Shown piece after piece: positions 1-5,304 of a stretch of 6,390 nucleotides of DNA. A model generated the notes under the pieces. That model saw nothing but the letters and a program-made list of their open reading frames with translations, ran no database searches and was not told where the DNA came from. The number at the start of each line of letters is the position of its first letter. The first letter of the stretch is position 1. Source of the stretch: an uncultured Bacilli bacterium (GTDB lineage: Bacteria > Bacillota_I > Bacilli_A > RF39 > UBA660); contig CAKPQS010000033.1 of NCBI GenBank assembly GCA_934179675.1, positions 1 to 6,390 on the forward strand, written 5' to 3'. The translations under genes were made by a program, and so were the position numbers.

Positions 1-57
1 TGTATGTATGTATGTATGTATGTATGTATGTATGTATGTATGTATGTATGTATGTAT
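1..57. repeat. TGTA tetranucleotide simple-sequence repeat (about 14 copies, open at left edge)
   Basis: The first 57 bases are an uninterrupted TGTA repeat (TACA on the minus strand); the phase breaks at base 58. It starts at the window edge, so the full copy number is unknown. It lies 35 bases past the stop codon of the minus-strand gene that ends at 93. On the plus strand it reads as Met-Tyr-Val-Cys over and over in an open frame, but that has no ribosome binding site and looks like chance. Tracts of this kind change length by polymerase slippage, and in several bacteria tetranucleotide tracts act as phase-variation switches. Whether a gene beyond the left edge is affected cannot be seen. 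Confidence 0.97.
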
Positions 58-92
58 TATCTATCATGTTATCAACATTCTTTCTATATCAA

Positions 93-497
93 TTATATAT
101 CATCACCAAGTATAACCATTTCAACTATATTTTTATATTCACTATCATATTTTTCAACTTCATTATTACATTCCTTTAATTTTAATTCAAGATCATTTAA
201 ATTAAGTTTATCCATTACCTTTAAATTAGTTTTATTCTCACTAATTAAATAAATTAAAAACGAAACTGAAATACTATTAATTAAAAGAAATAAATAACCT
301 GCTATATAGGAAGGTAATATATAAGAAAGTACTATAGAACCAAGTGATAAAGAAAATATAAAAATACTACAAATAGAATAAGAATTCATAAAACCACTTC
401 TAGAATCTTTATATAATTTAACTCTAAATTCTATATCACATTTTTTATTATTTGCATTCTCTATTTTTTTAGATAATTCAACCAACTCTTTTTTCAT
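93..497 (-). CDS. Hypothetical protein with a two-helix membrane hairpin and charged flanks
   Basis: I do not recognise this 134-residue protein. Residues 1-35 are charged and helix-prone (MKKELVELSKK...), about 39-60 and 64-85 are two hydrophobic segments joined by a very short Leu-Pro-Ser turn, and 88-134 is again charged and helical with coiled-coil character. Both ends probably lie in the cytoplasm (inference from the Lys-rich flanks). The start is the ATG at 495-497, because AGAGGT lies six bases upstream; an in-frame ATG nine codons earlier (524) has no such site and lies in the predicted promoter. The gene follows divIB after 43 bases, where many relatives carry ftsA and ftsZ, and appears to have its own promoter. 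Its place invites a link to division or the envelope, but no motif supports a function. Confidence 0.8.
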   Translation of the reverse strand: MKKELVELSKKIENANNKKCDIEFRVKLYKDSRSGFMNSYSICSIFIFSLSLGSIVLSYILPSYIAGYLFLLINSISVSFLIYLISENKTNLKVMDKLNLNDLELKLKECNNEVEKYDSEYKNIVEMVILGDDI

Positions 498-503
498 ATT
501 CTT

Positions 504-509
504 ACCTCT
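504..509 (-). promoter_or_regulatory. Ribosome binding site that fixes the start of the two-helix protein
   Basis: AGAGGT on the minus strand, six bases before the ATG at 495-497. It favours this start over the in-frame ATG at 524. Confidence 0.7.
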
Positions 510-515
510 AATATA

Positions 516-544
516 ATAATACAATATTTAGCCCTAAAAGTCAA
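516..544 (-). promoter_or_regulatory. Candidate sigma-A promoter for the two-helix protein gene
   Basis: On the minus strand TTGACT (539-544) and TATTAT (516-521) are separated by exactly 17 bases, each matching five of six consensus positions. This is the best promoter match I found here. The -35 box contains the divIB stop codon (TGA, 541-543). Transcription would begin near 509, at the edge of the ribosome binding site, giving a leader of only about 12 bases. A+T-rich DNA gives chance -10 boxes, but the -35 and spacing are specific. Confidence 0.6.
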
Positions 545-1212
545 CTTTCAGCATTTTTAATTTCAAAATAATTACCACTATCTAAATAAATAGTACCCTT
601 ATTATTATCAAGTGTTTTAATAATTTCTATATAATTATTTATCTTAAGGAAATCATCCAAAGTCAAATAAACACTATTACCATCATCCATTATTAAATAA
701 AATCTTTTAGAATCAACATCATTAGGAACATAATTAATTTCAGAAATTCTATCTAATATATCTTGATTAACATTTCCCATATTATTTATAAAATCATTAT
801 ATATAGTATCAGGAACATAATTATTTAAAACAGCAACATTATATTTATCATCTATTTCTTTACCATTTTTTAAAACAATTTTATTACTATTTTTATTATA
901 AAAAAGTGGTATATTTTCATCAACATATAAATATACAGAAAATAATTTTTTCTTAACATTCACATTCAATATTTCATCATAATTAAGTAATTTTTTTTTA
1001 ATACTAGATCTAGTAGTTAAGAAAAAAGGAGGATAATTTGTTAAACCAGCTTTTTCAATTATATATTTATCTTTTATATAATTATTACCAATTACATAAA
1101 TATTTTTTATATTTATTGTAATTAATTTATAACCACCAACTATAAATAAATATATTAGTAAAAAAACAATCAAAATTTTTAAAAAACTTATCTTCCTTTT
1201 TTTCTTTTTCAT
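541..1212 (-). CDS. divIB: Cell division protein DivIB/FtsQ
   Basis: A 223-residue bitopic membrane protein of the FtsQ/DivIB family, which in the divisome bridges FtsL/DivIC and the septal peptidoglycan synthase. Visible parts in order: a short basic cytoplasmic tail (MKKKKRK), one membrane helix at about residues 9-31, a POTRA domain at about 34-100 with the typical opening (IKNIYVIGNNYI... then IIEKAGL), and an extracytoplasmic beta domain to about 215 ending in GTIYLDSGNYFE. It is somewhat shorter than the Bacillus subtilis protein (about 263 residues), mostly through a short cytoplasmic tail and a short C-terminal end. AGGTGA sits four bases before the ATG, and its first bases are shared with the murB stop codon (TAG, 1221-1223), so translation is probably coupled to murB. 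Identity rests on domain layout and on the murG-murB-divIB order. Confidence 0.88.
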   Translation of the reverse strand: MKKKKRKISFLKILIVFLLIYLFIVGGYKLITINIKNIYVIGNNYIKDKYIIEKAGLTNYPPFFLTTRSSIKKKLLNYDEILNVNVKKKLFSVYLYVDENIPLFYNKNSNKIVLKNGKEIDDKYNVAVLNNYVPDTIYNDFINNMGNVNQDILDRISEINYVPNDVDSKRFYLIMDDGNSVYLTLDDFLKINNYIEIIKTLDNNKGTIYLDSGNYFEIKNAES

Positions 1213-1220
1213 AAATTCAC

Positions 1221-2105
1221 CTATTCTACAATTTCTTGTTCAATTTTTAAATCAACATTATATTTATCTTTTACTTTTGTTTTTATATCATATATTAGTT
1301 TTTTTATATCACTACCAGTTGCATTACCAACATTAATTATAAAATTAGCATGTTTAGAACTAACAACAGCATCACCAATTCTTTTACCCTTATAGCCAAT
1401 ATCATCAATATATTGCCAAGCATAACCATTTTCTGGATTTCTAAACACCGATCCAGCAGAAGGATATTCTAGTGGTTGAGTTTCAATTCTTTTTTGTTTG
1501 CGTTTTTCAATCAATTCCATAATTTCATCTACATTACCATGTTCTAATTTAAATGTAGCTTCTATACAAACATATTTTTTTCTTTGTAATATTGATTTCC
1601 TATAACCAAATTCTAATTCTTCTTTATTCAAAACAACTATATTATTATTTTCATCAATTAATTTAACATTTTCAATTATAGAAGCCATATCAGATTTATA
1701 GGCACCAGCATTCATATAAATAGCGCCCCCAATAGTACCAGGAATACCAGGTGCGAATTCCATACCTTTTAAACCCATTCGTGAAACTTTTAAAGCTAAA
1801 CCAATTAAACTTACACCTGCTCCAGCAACAATTTCATTATCGCTAATAATAATTTCATTTAATTTATCTAATTTAATTAGTATTCCATCAAAATCATTTA
1901 CAAAAATTAAATTTGAGCCATTACCTATTATTTTATATTTAATATTATTTTTTTTGATATATTCTAATAACTCAATTAATTTGGAAGTATTATCTGGAAG
2001 CACTAATAATTTTCCAGTACCACCAACTTTATAAGTTGTATATTTTTTTAAGTCAACATTCTCTAAAACTAAACCAATATTCATACTTTTAATTTTTTCA
2101 ATCAT
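1221..2105 (-). CDS. murB: UDP-N-acetylenolpyruvoylglucosamine reductase MurB
   Basis: Cytosolic FAD enzyme that uses NADPH to reduce UDP-GlcNAc-enolpyruvate to UDP-MurNAc, the second committed step of peptidoglycan precursor synthesis. Numbered from the ATG at 2103-2105 (294 residues): FAD-domain motifs TTYKVGG (about 23-29), GNGSN (61-65), APGIPGTIGG (118-127) and MNAGAY (131-136); the YR pair with the expected active-site Arg (169); PSAGSVFRNP with the proton-donor Ser (219); and the C-terminal EQE whose second Glu (291) fits the catalytic Glu. The lack of the extra loop of E. coli MurB fits type II. The protein stops three residues after that Glu, slightly earlier than most relatives. I chose this ATG because GGAGAG lies four bases upstream; a TTG at 2115-2117 would add four residues but has no clear site. 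It overlaps the end of murG by 8 bases. Confidence 0.96.
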   Translation of the reverse strand: MIEKIKSMNIGLVLENVDLKKYTTYKVGGTGKLLVLPDNTSKLIELLEYIKKNNIKYKIIGNGSNLIFVNDFDGILIKLDKLNEIIISDNEIVAGAGVSLIGLALKVSRMGLKGMEFAPGIPGTIGGAIYMNAGAYKSDMASIIENVKLIDENNNIVVLNKEELEFGYRKSILQRKKYVCIEATFKLEHGNVDEIMELIEKRKQKRIETQPLEYPSAGSVFRNPENGYAWQYIDDIGYKGKRIGDAVVSSKHANFIINVGNATGSDIKKLIYDIKTKVKDKYNVDLKIEQEIVE

Positions 2106-3177
2106 TTTTCTCTCCAATCATCGATGCAAGCACATTATAAATATTAGTCGCACCATTAGCTAGTGTCAATCCCTTTAAATTTTCTTTCATTTCGTCTAAT
2201 TTATTTTGATCATTCATTAATGAATCTATCTTTTCATATAAAATATCACTTGTTAAATCTTTTTCTTCAATCATAACAGCTGCATCTTTTTCTTCTAAAA
2301 CAAGACCATTTTTATATTGATGATTATCAGCAACATAAGGACTAGGAATTATAATAGAAGGTAAATTTAGTGTTGCAATTTCTCCTAAAGTAGTCGCTCC
2401 ACATCTACTAACAACAAGTTTAGCTTGCTTCATTAACCTTGTTTGATTATCTATATAAGGCAAAACTTTTACATTTTTAGGGAATTTAATATTTTTAACT
2501 TTATCATAATAATTTGTTCCCGTTACTAAAACAACTTCATAATTTTTTTGAGCTAATTTATCTAACCCAGAAATTAATATGTTGCTCATTTTATCAGATC
2601 CTAATGATCCCATAACAATATAAACAAAATCTTTTGTTAAGCCTATTTCTTTTAAATCCATTTTAGGAGATTCTAATGCTGCTTCATTACAAGGATTACC
2701 TGTAAAAACAGTTTTATTTTCTTCAAAATATTTTTTTGTATCTTCAAATGATATACCTATTTTTGTAGCAAATCTAGACAAAAATTTATTTGTTTTTCCA
2801 GGAACACTATTTTGTTCATGAATAAATGTCTTGTATTTTAGTTTAGCTGCTGCAAGTATAACAGGTGCTGTTACATATCCTCCAACTCCTATTACAATAT
2901 CAGGATCAAAATTTTTTATAGCTTTTTTACATTCTCTATAACTTTTAATAATACATTTTAATAATTTAAAATTACTTAATGCTTTTTTATTAAAACCATA
3001 TATTTCTATTTCTTTATAAGGGATACCTTTTTTAGGTATTATATCTTTTTCCATTCTATTATGTGTACCAATATATAAAAATTCACTATTTGGTTCTTTT
3101 TCTTTTATCTTATTTATTATAGCAAGTGCAGGATATATATGTCCCCCAGTACCCCCAGCACTTATTACAACTCTCAT
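2098..3177 (-). CDS. murG: Lipid II synthase MurG (GlcNAc transferase)
   Basis: Peripheral membrane GT28-family glycosyltransferase at the inner face of the membrane; it adds GlcNAc from UDP-GlcNAc to lipid I, giving lipid II. Length is 359 residues, normal for the family. Motifs in order: GGTGGH (8-13) in the N-terminal glycine-rich loop, IGVGGYVTAPV (96-106), HEQNSVPGKTN (120-130), GSLGSDKMSN (190-199, the G-S-x-G loop), SRCGATTLGE (257-266) and PSPYVADNHQYKNG (278-291); the last two form the UDP-GlcNAc pocket. The usual SRAGA is SRCGA here, a mild change. GAGGTGA lies four bases before the ATG. A 44-base gap separates it from ftsW upstream and contains a possible promoter; murB overlaps its 3' end. 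Its product is the direct precursor of the lipid II that the upstream FtsW polymerises. Confidence 0.97.
   Translation of the reverse strand: MRVVISAGGTGGHIYPALAIINKIKEKEPNSEFLYIGTHNRMEKDIIPKKGIPYKEIEIYGFNKKALSNFKLLKCIIKSYRECKKAIKNFDPDIVIGVGGYVTAPVILAAAKLKYKTFIHEQNSVPGKTNKFLSRFATKIGISFEDTKKYFEENKTVFTGNPCNEAALESPKMDLKEIGLTKDFVYIVMGSLGSDKMSNILISGLDKLAQKNYEVVLVTGTNYYDKVKNIKFPKNVKVLPYIDNQTRLMKQAKLVVSRCGATTLGEIATLNLPSIIIPSPYVADNHQYKNGLVLEEKDAAVMIEEKDLTSDILYEKIDSLMNDQNKLDEMKENLKGLTLANGATNIYNVLASMIGEKND
2110..2115 (-). promoter_or_regulatory. Ribosome binding site of murB, inside the murG coding region
   Basis: GGAGAG on the minus strand, four bases before the ATG at 2103-2105 and within the last codons of murG. 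The ATGATTGA junction places the murG stop (2098-2100) just past the murB start, a typical coupled arrangement. It decides the ATG over the TTG at 2115-2117, since that codon overlaps the site itself. Confidence 0.7.
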
Positions 3178-3194
3178 ACACTCACCTCATTATC

Positions 3195-3203
3195 ATTATA
3201 CCA
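3195..3203 (-). promoter_or_regulatory. Candidate extended -10 promoter for murG
   Basis: The minus strand reads TGGTATAAT: a perfect TATAAT (3195-3200) with the TGn extension (3201-3203), in the ftsW-murG gap. No good -35 lies 16-18 bases upstream, which extended -10 promoters can tolerate. Initiation near 3188 would fall at the first base of the murG ribosome binding site (GAGGTGA, 3182-3188). This would let murG-murB-divIB be made apart from ftsW. Confidence 0.45.
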
Positions 3204-3221
3204 CAATATATGTTTTATTTT

Positions 3222-4391
3222 TTAGATTTTTACTTTTTTATTTATTTTAGTTTCAATTGCAACTCTTTGAACAATAGCAAGCATTCCCATTAATGATATT
3301 GCAAATGTACCACCATAGCTTAAAAATGGAAGTGGAACACCAGTCATTGGCATTAATCCCATTAAACCACCTAAATTAATTATGATATGTAAAAAGATAT
3401 AAGCAGCACATCCTAAACAAATATATTTATTCATTAAATTATCAGCATTGTATGCTATTTTCAAAATAGTTCTTATGATTATAAAATATACAATTAGTAT
3501 TGCACTTGTAAAAATTAATCCATATTCTTCAGCAATTATTGCAAATACACTATCTGTATGTGGTTCAGGAATATAGGAATATTTTTGTTTGCTTGCTCCT
3601 ATTCCGACTCCTTTTAATCCTCCATTATTAATTGCAATAAAATCATTACATGCTTGATATCCTCCATCAGTATATTTTGTACATGGTTTAATAAAATCTG
3701 TTATTCTTGATAATTGTTCTTCTGTTAAAACGTATCCTTTGGTAAAATATCTCATACATCCAACTAAAGAAATAAGTACTAAACATAAAATAATTGCTTT
3801 TGATTTATCACTTTTTTTAACCGGTCCGCCAAGAAACATAATACCAGTTATACCAAGTAAAATAGTAGCTGTTCCCATATCATTATGGAAGAATATAATA
3901 CCTGGTAAGATAAACATAATAATAAATAATATTATTATATATTTCCACCTACTAGTATTTTCCATGTTTACTAAATTAGATAATTTATCTAGTATAAATG
4001 CAAAAAAAACAATTGATATTGGTTTAGCTGCTTCTGATGGTTGAAATCTACCGATAAATGGTAAATTAATCCAGTTTATACTTCCTCTATCAGCACTTCC
4101 ATTAAATAACATATATACTAATATTCCTAATATAAATATGTACATTAAAAATGAAATAAATGGATATTTTTTTGTATCCACATTTATTATAACGATTGAT
4201 CCTATTACACCTAATATTAACATTTTTAATTGTCTAAAAAAATAATAATATAAACTAACATTATACATTACTTCTGCTTCTCTACTTGATGCAGTTACTA
4301 TATTAAATAAACCATATAAAAACATTACCATAGTCCAAAATAATAATGTACCATTCATATTTTTAAAATTTTTAATTATCTCTTTTACCAT
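3222..4391 (-). CDS. ftsW: SEDS peptidoglycan glycosyltransferase FtsW (SpoVE-like position)
   Basis: Multi-pass SEDS protein that polymerises lipid II at the septum with a class B PBP partner. It has 389 residues and about ten hydrophobic segments. Family signatures: GSADRGSINWINL leading to RFQPSEAAKP (116-124), FFHNDMGTATIL (167-178), NNGGLKGVGIGASKQ (255-269), PEPHTDSVFAIIAEEYG with the expected essential Asp at 280, and GLMPMTGVPLPFLSYGG (345-361). The loop before NNGG carries two Cys (237 and 248) that I do not know from typical FtsW. RodA and SpoVE belong to the same family; the murG-murB-divIB neighbourhood favours FtsW or SpoVE (spoVE holds this slot in B. subtilis). GGTGA precedes the ATG by three bases; Met12 is a possible later start. 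Unlike the classical cluster, mraY and murD are not upstream, and ftsW begins the unit from its own promoter. Confidence 0.93.
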   Translation of the reverse strand: MVKEIIKNFKNMNGTLLFWTMVMFLYGLFNIVTASSREAEVMYNVSLYYYFFRQLKMLILGVIGSIVIINVDTKKYPFISFLMYIFILGILVYMLFNGSADRGSINWINLPFIGRFQPSEAAKPISIVFFAFILDKLSNLVNMENTSRWKYIIILFIIMFILPGIIFFHNDMGTATILLGITGIMFLGGPVKKSDKSKAIILCLVLISLVGCMRYFTKGYVLTEEQLSRITDFIKPCTKYTDGGYQACNDFIAINNGGLKGVGIGASKQKYSYIPEPHTDSVFAIIAEEYGLIFTSAILIVYFIIIRTILKIAYNADNLMNKYICLGCAAYIFLHIIINLGGLMGLMPMTGVPLPFLSYGGTFAISLMGMLAIVQRVAIETKINKKVKI

Positions 4392-4413
4392 ATTTCACCA
4401 TCTTCTACTTTAT

Positions 4414-4441
4414 ATAATATCATAATTTTAAAGTTTTGCAA
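4414..4441 (-). promoter_or_regulatory. Candidate sigma-A promoter of the ftsW unit
   Basis: Minus strand TTGCAA (4436-4441), a 16-base spacer, then TATTAT (4414-4419). The match is moderate (four and five of six). The predicted start near 4407 gives a leader of about 16 bases. The region must hold a promoter because the neighbouring gene is divergent. Confidence 0.5.
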
Positions 4442-4446
4442 ACACC

Positions 4447-4480
4447 TAGACAAATATTATAAACATTATTTACATAATAA
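4447..4480 (+). promoter_or_regulatory. Probable promoter region of the YjcZ-like gene
   Basis: A plus-strand promoter must lie between the divergent starts. Two readings compete: TAGACA (4447-4452) with a weak TACATA 18 bases on (4471-4476), resembling sigma-A; or AAATATT (4452-4458) with CATAATAA (4473-4480) 14 bases on, loosely like a sporulation sigma-E promoter. Neither is strong, and A+T bias makes both easy to find by chance. Confidence 0.3.
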
Positions 4481-4498
4481 AATAAACTATTAATAGAT

Positions 4499-4504
4499 AG
4501 GAGG
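4499..4504 (+). promoter_or_regulatory. Consensus ribosome binding site of the YjcZ-like gene
   Basis: AGGAGG, seven bases before the ATG at 4512. It is the strongest ribosome binding site in the window and the main proof that this short frame is translated. Confidence 0.9.
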
Positions 4505-4511
4505 ATTATAT

Positions 4512-4673
4512 ATGTATTATTATGGATGCAATAGCGGTTATACTCCTTATACAGGAGGAAACCAAGGATATGGTTATGGAACTGGTTATGGTGCTGCAAT
4601 TGTTCTTGTTTTATTCATTTTACTTGTTATTATAATAGGTGCTAGAGCATTTGGTCCTGGACCTAACAACTAG
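4512..4673 (+). CDS. YjcZ-like tiny single-helix membrane protein
   Basis: A 53-residue protein. Residues 1-27 are rich in Gly and Tyr (MYYYGCNSGY, then GGNQGYGYGTGYG), residues about 28-44 form one strongly hydrophobic helix (AAIVLVLFILLVIIIGA), and a short tail GPGPNN follows. Gly/Tyr-rich start plus ALIVVLFILLIIVG-like helix is the hallmark of the YjcZ family of tiny proteins, best known from spore-forming Bacillales and often annotated as sporulation proteins; their exact role is unclear. A perfect AGGAGG (4499-4504) lies seven bases before the ATG and a terminator follows five bases past the stop, so this is a real, monocistronic gene. It is divergent from ftsW. Family membership is by pattern; a sporulation role is inference. 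Confidence 0.85.
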   Translation: MYYYGCNSGYTPYTGGNQGYGYGTGYGAAIVLVLFILLVIIIGARAFGPGPNN

Positions 4674-4677
4674 AAAG

Positions 4678-4701
4678 AAAGCTCTGTTTACAGGGCTTTT
4701 T
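4678..4701 (+). terminator. Rho-independent terminator of the YjcZ-like gene
   Basis: AAAGCTCTG (4678-4686) pairs with CAGGGCTTT (4691-4699) around a TTTA loop, nine pairs with one G-U, and runs into a TTTTT tract (4697-4701). It starts four bases after the TAG stop. Confidence 0.85.
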
Positions 4702-4730
4702 ATGTTATACCAGGGCTTTTTATGTTATAC
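4691..4730. repeat. Exact 20-bp tandem duplication containing the terminator 3' arm
   Basis: CAGGGCTTTTTATGTTATAC at 4691-4710 is repeated without change at 4711-4730. The unit holds the terminator's 3' stem arm and its T-tract, so the 5' arm at 4678-4686 could pair with either copy, although the near copy gives the compact hairpin. This looks like a recent slippage or unequal-exchange event. Confidence 0.97.
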
Positions 4731-4735
4731 AATAT

Positions 4736-4760
4736 AAAAAGAGCGATAAAAATCACTCTC
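4736..4760 (-). terminator. Rho-independent terminator of the BspA-like unit
   Basis: On the minus strand AGAGTGAT (4752-4759) and ATCGCTCT (4740-4747) pair over eight positions with one G-U, around a TTTT loop, followed by T's (4736-4739). One more G-U can be added outside. Read on the plus strand the same hairpin has a C-A mismatch and no T-tract, which supports minus-strand use. It is 28 bases past the last stop codon of the broken BspA-like gene and faces the plus-strand terminator at 4678-4701. Confidence 0.75.
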
Positions 4761-4787
4761 ATAATAAATTAATTTGTCAATACATTT

Positions 4788-5304
4788 TTAATAATTAGAT
4801 ATTATTATTATAATTATTATTGCTTTTAAACCATAATAATTATATGTATTACTATTACTTGTAATTGTTATTTTTATGTAATTACTATTAATTGTTATAG
4901 TTAATATTGTTCTAGTACTTCCACCATATTTTTTATTATTGTTTATACCTGCTGTTGAAGTAGAAAAATCATATATTAGAAAATAATCCCAGCTTGTATC
5001 TTCAGTTTGATAGTCTATTATAACTGTTAAACTTTTTGCTCCTTCGAATATATGTTCACCTAATACTATTAAGATAAGGATTATGAACTGTTTCTACAAT
5101 TTTATGTTCTACATTAACAATATCAGTTATTGTTGCATCAGTATCTGATATTTTAAATGTATTACCTTCTATTGTTGTACAATTCATTTAAATGATGTTA
5201 TCAAGTAATTACCTGATATAGATGTTAGTGTTACTCTAGCATCCTTTAGCTCTATTAAGAGATTCATATTTTATATCATCAATACCAGTTATTGTTATTG
5301 AATA
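4788..5304 (-). pseudogene. Decayed C-terminal part of the BspA-like gene, including a CUB-like domain
   Basis: This stretch has no intact gene but clearly was coding. After the TAA at 5305-5307 the same frame goes on as SITITGIDDIKYESL; near 5259 one extra base moves it to a frame reading LIELKDARVTLTS to a TGA at 5184-5186; near 5187 one base is lost and the original frame resumes with NCTTIEGNTFKISDTD and KIVETVHNPYLNSI to a TGA at 5056-5058; near 5060-5070 one more extra base opens the final frame, LGEHIFEGAKSLTVIIDYQ..., SWDYFLIYD, KKYGGSTRT, NYYGLKAII, ending with TAA at 4788-4790. The HNPY...GA.SLTV...WDY..IYD pattern resembles the CUB-like beta domain at the C-terminus of many surface proteins of gut Firmicutes. 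A sequencing artefact is possible, but the genes to the left are clean. Confidence 0.8.

Noticed and set aside
66..78. Small hairpin ATGTT-ATC-AACAT after the two-helix gene
   Set aside because: Five A+T-rich pairs with no T-tract do not make a credible terminator.
4..252. Plus-strand open frame starting in the TGTA repeat (Met-Tyr-Val-Cys repeats)
   Set aside because: It has no ribosome binding site, its start is repeat sequence, and most of it lies antisense to the better supported minus-strand gene at 93-497.
498..524. Longer start (ATG at 522-524) for the two-helix protein
   Set aside because: It has no ribosome binding site and overlaps the predicted -10; the ATG at 495-497 has AGAGGT at good spacing.
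2106..2117. TTG start adding four residues to MurB
   Set aside because: The TTG overlaps the GGAGAG that serves the ATG at 2103-2105 and lacks a clear site of its own.
3739..4044. Plus-strand open frame of about 100 residues
   Set aside because: It is wholly antisense to conserved parts of ftsW, with no ribosome binding site or recognisable protein.
5056..5187. Separate 43-residue minus-strand gene starting with Met-Asn-Cys-Thr-Thr
   Set aside because: It has no ribosome binding site and fits as one frame fragment of the decayed BspA-like tail.
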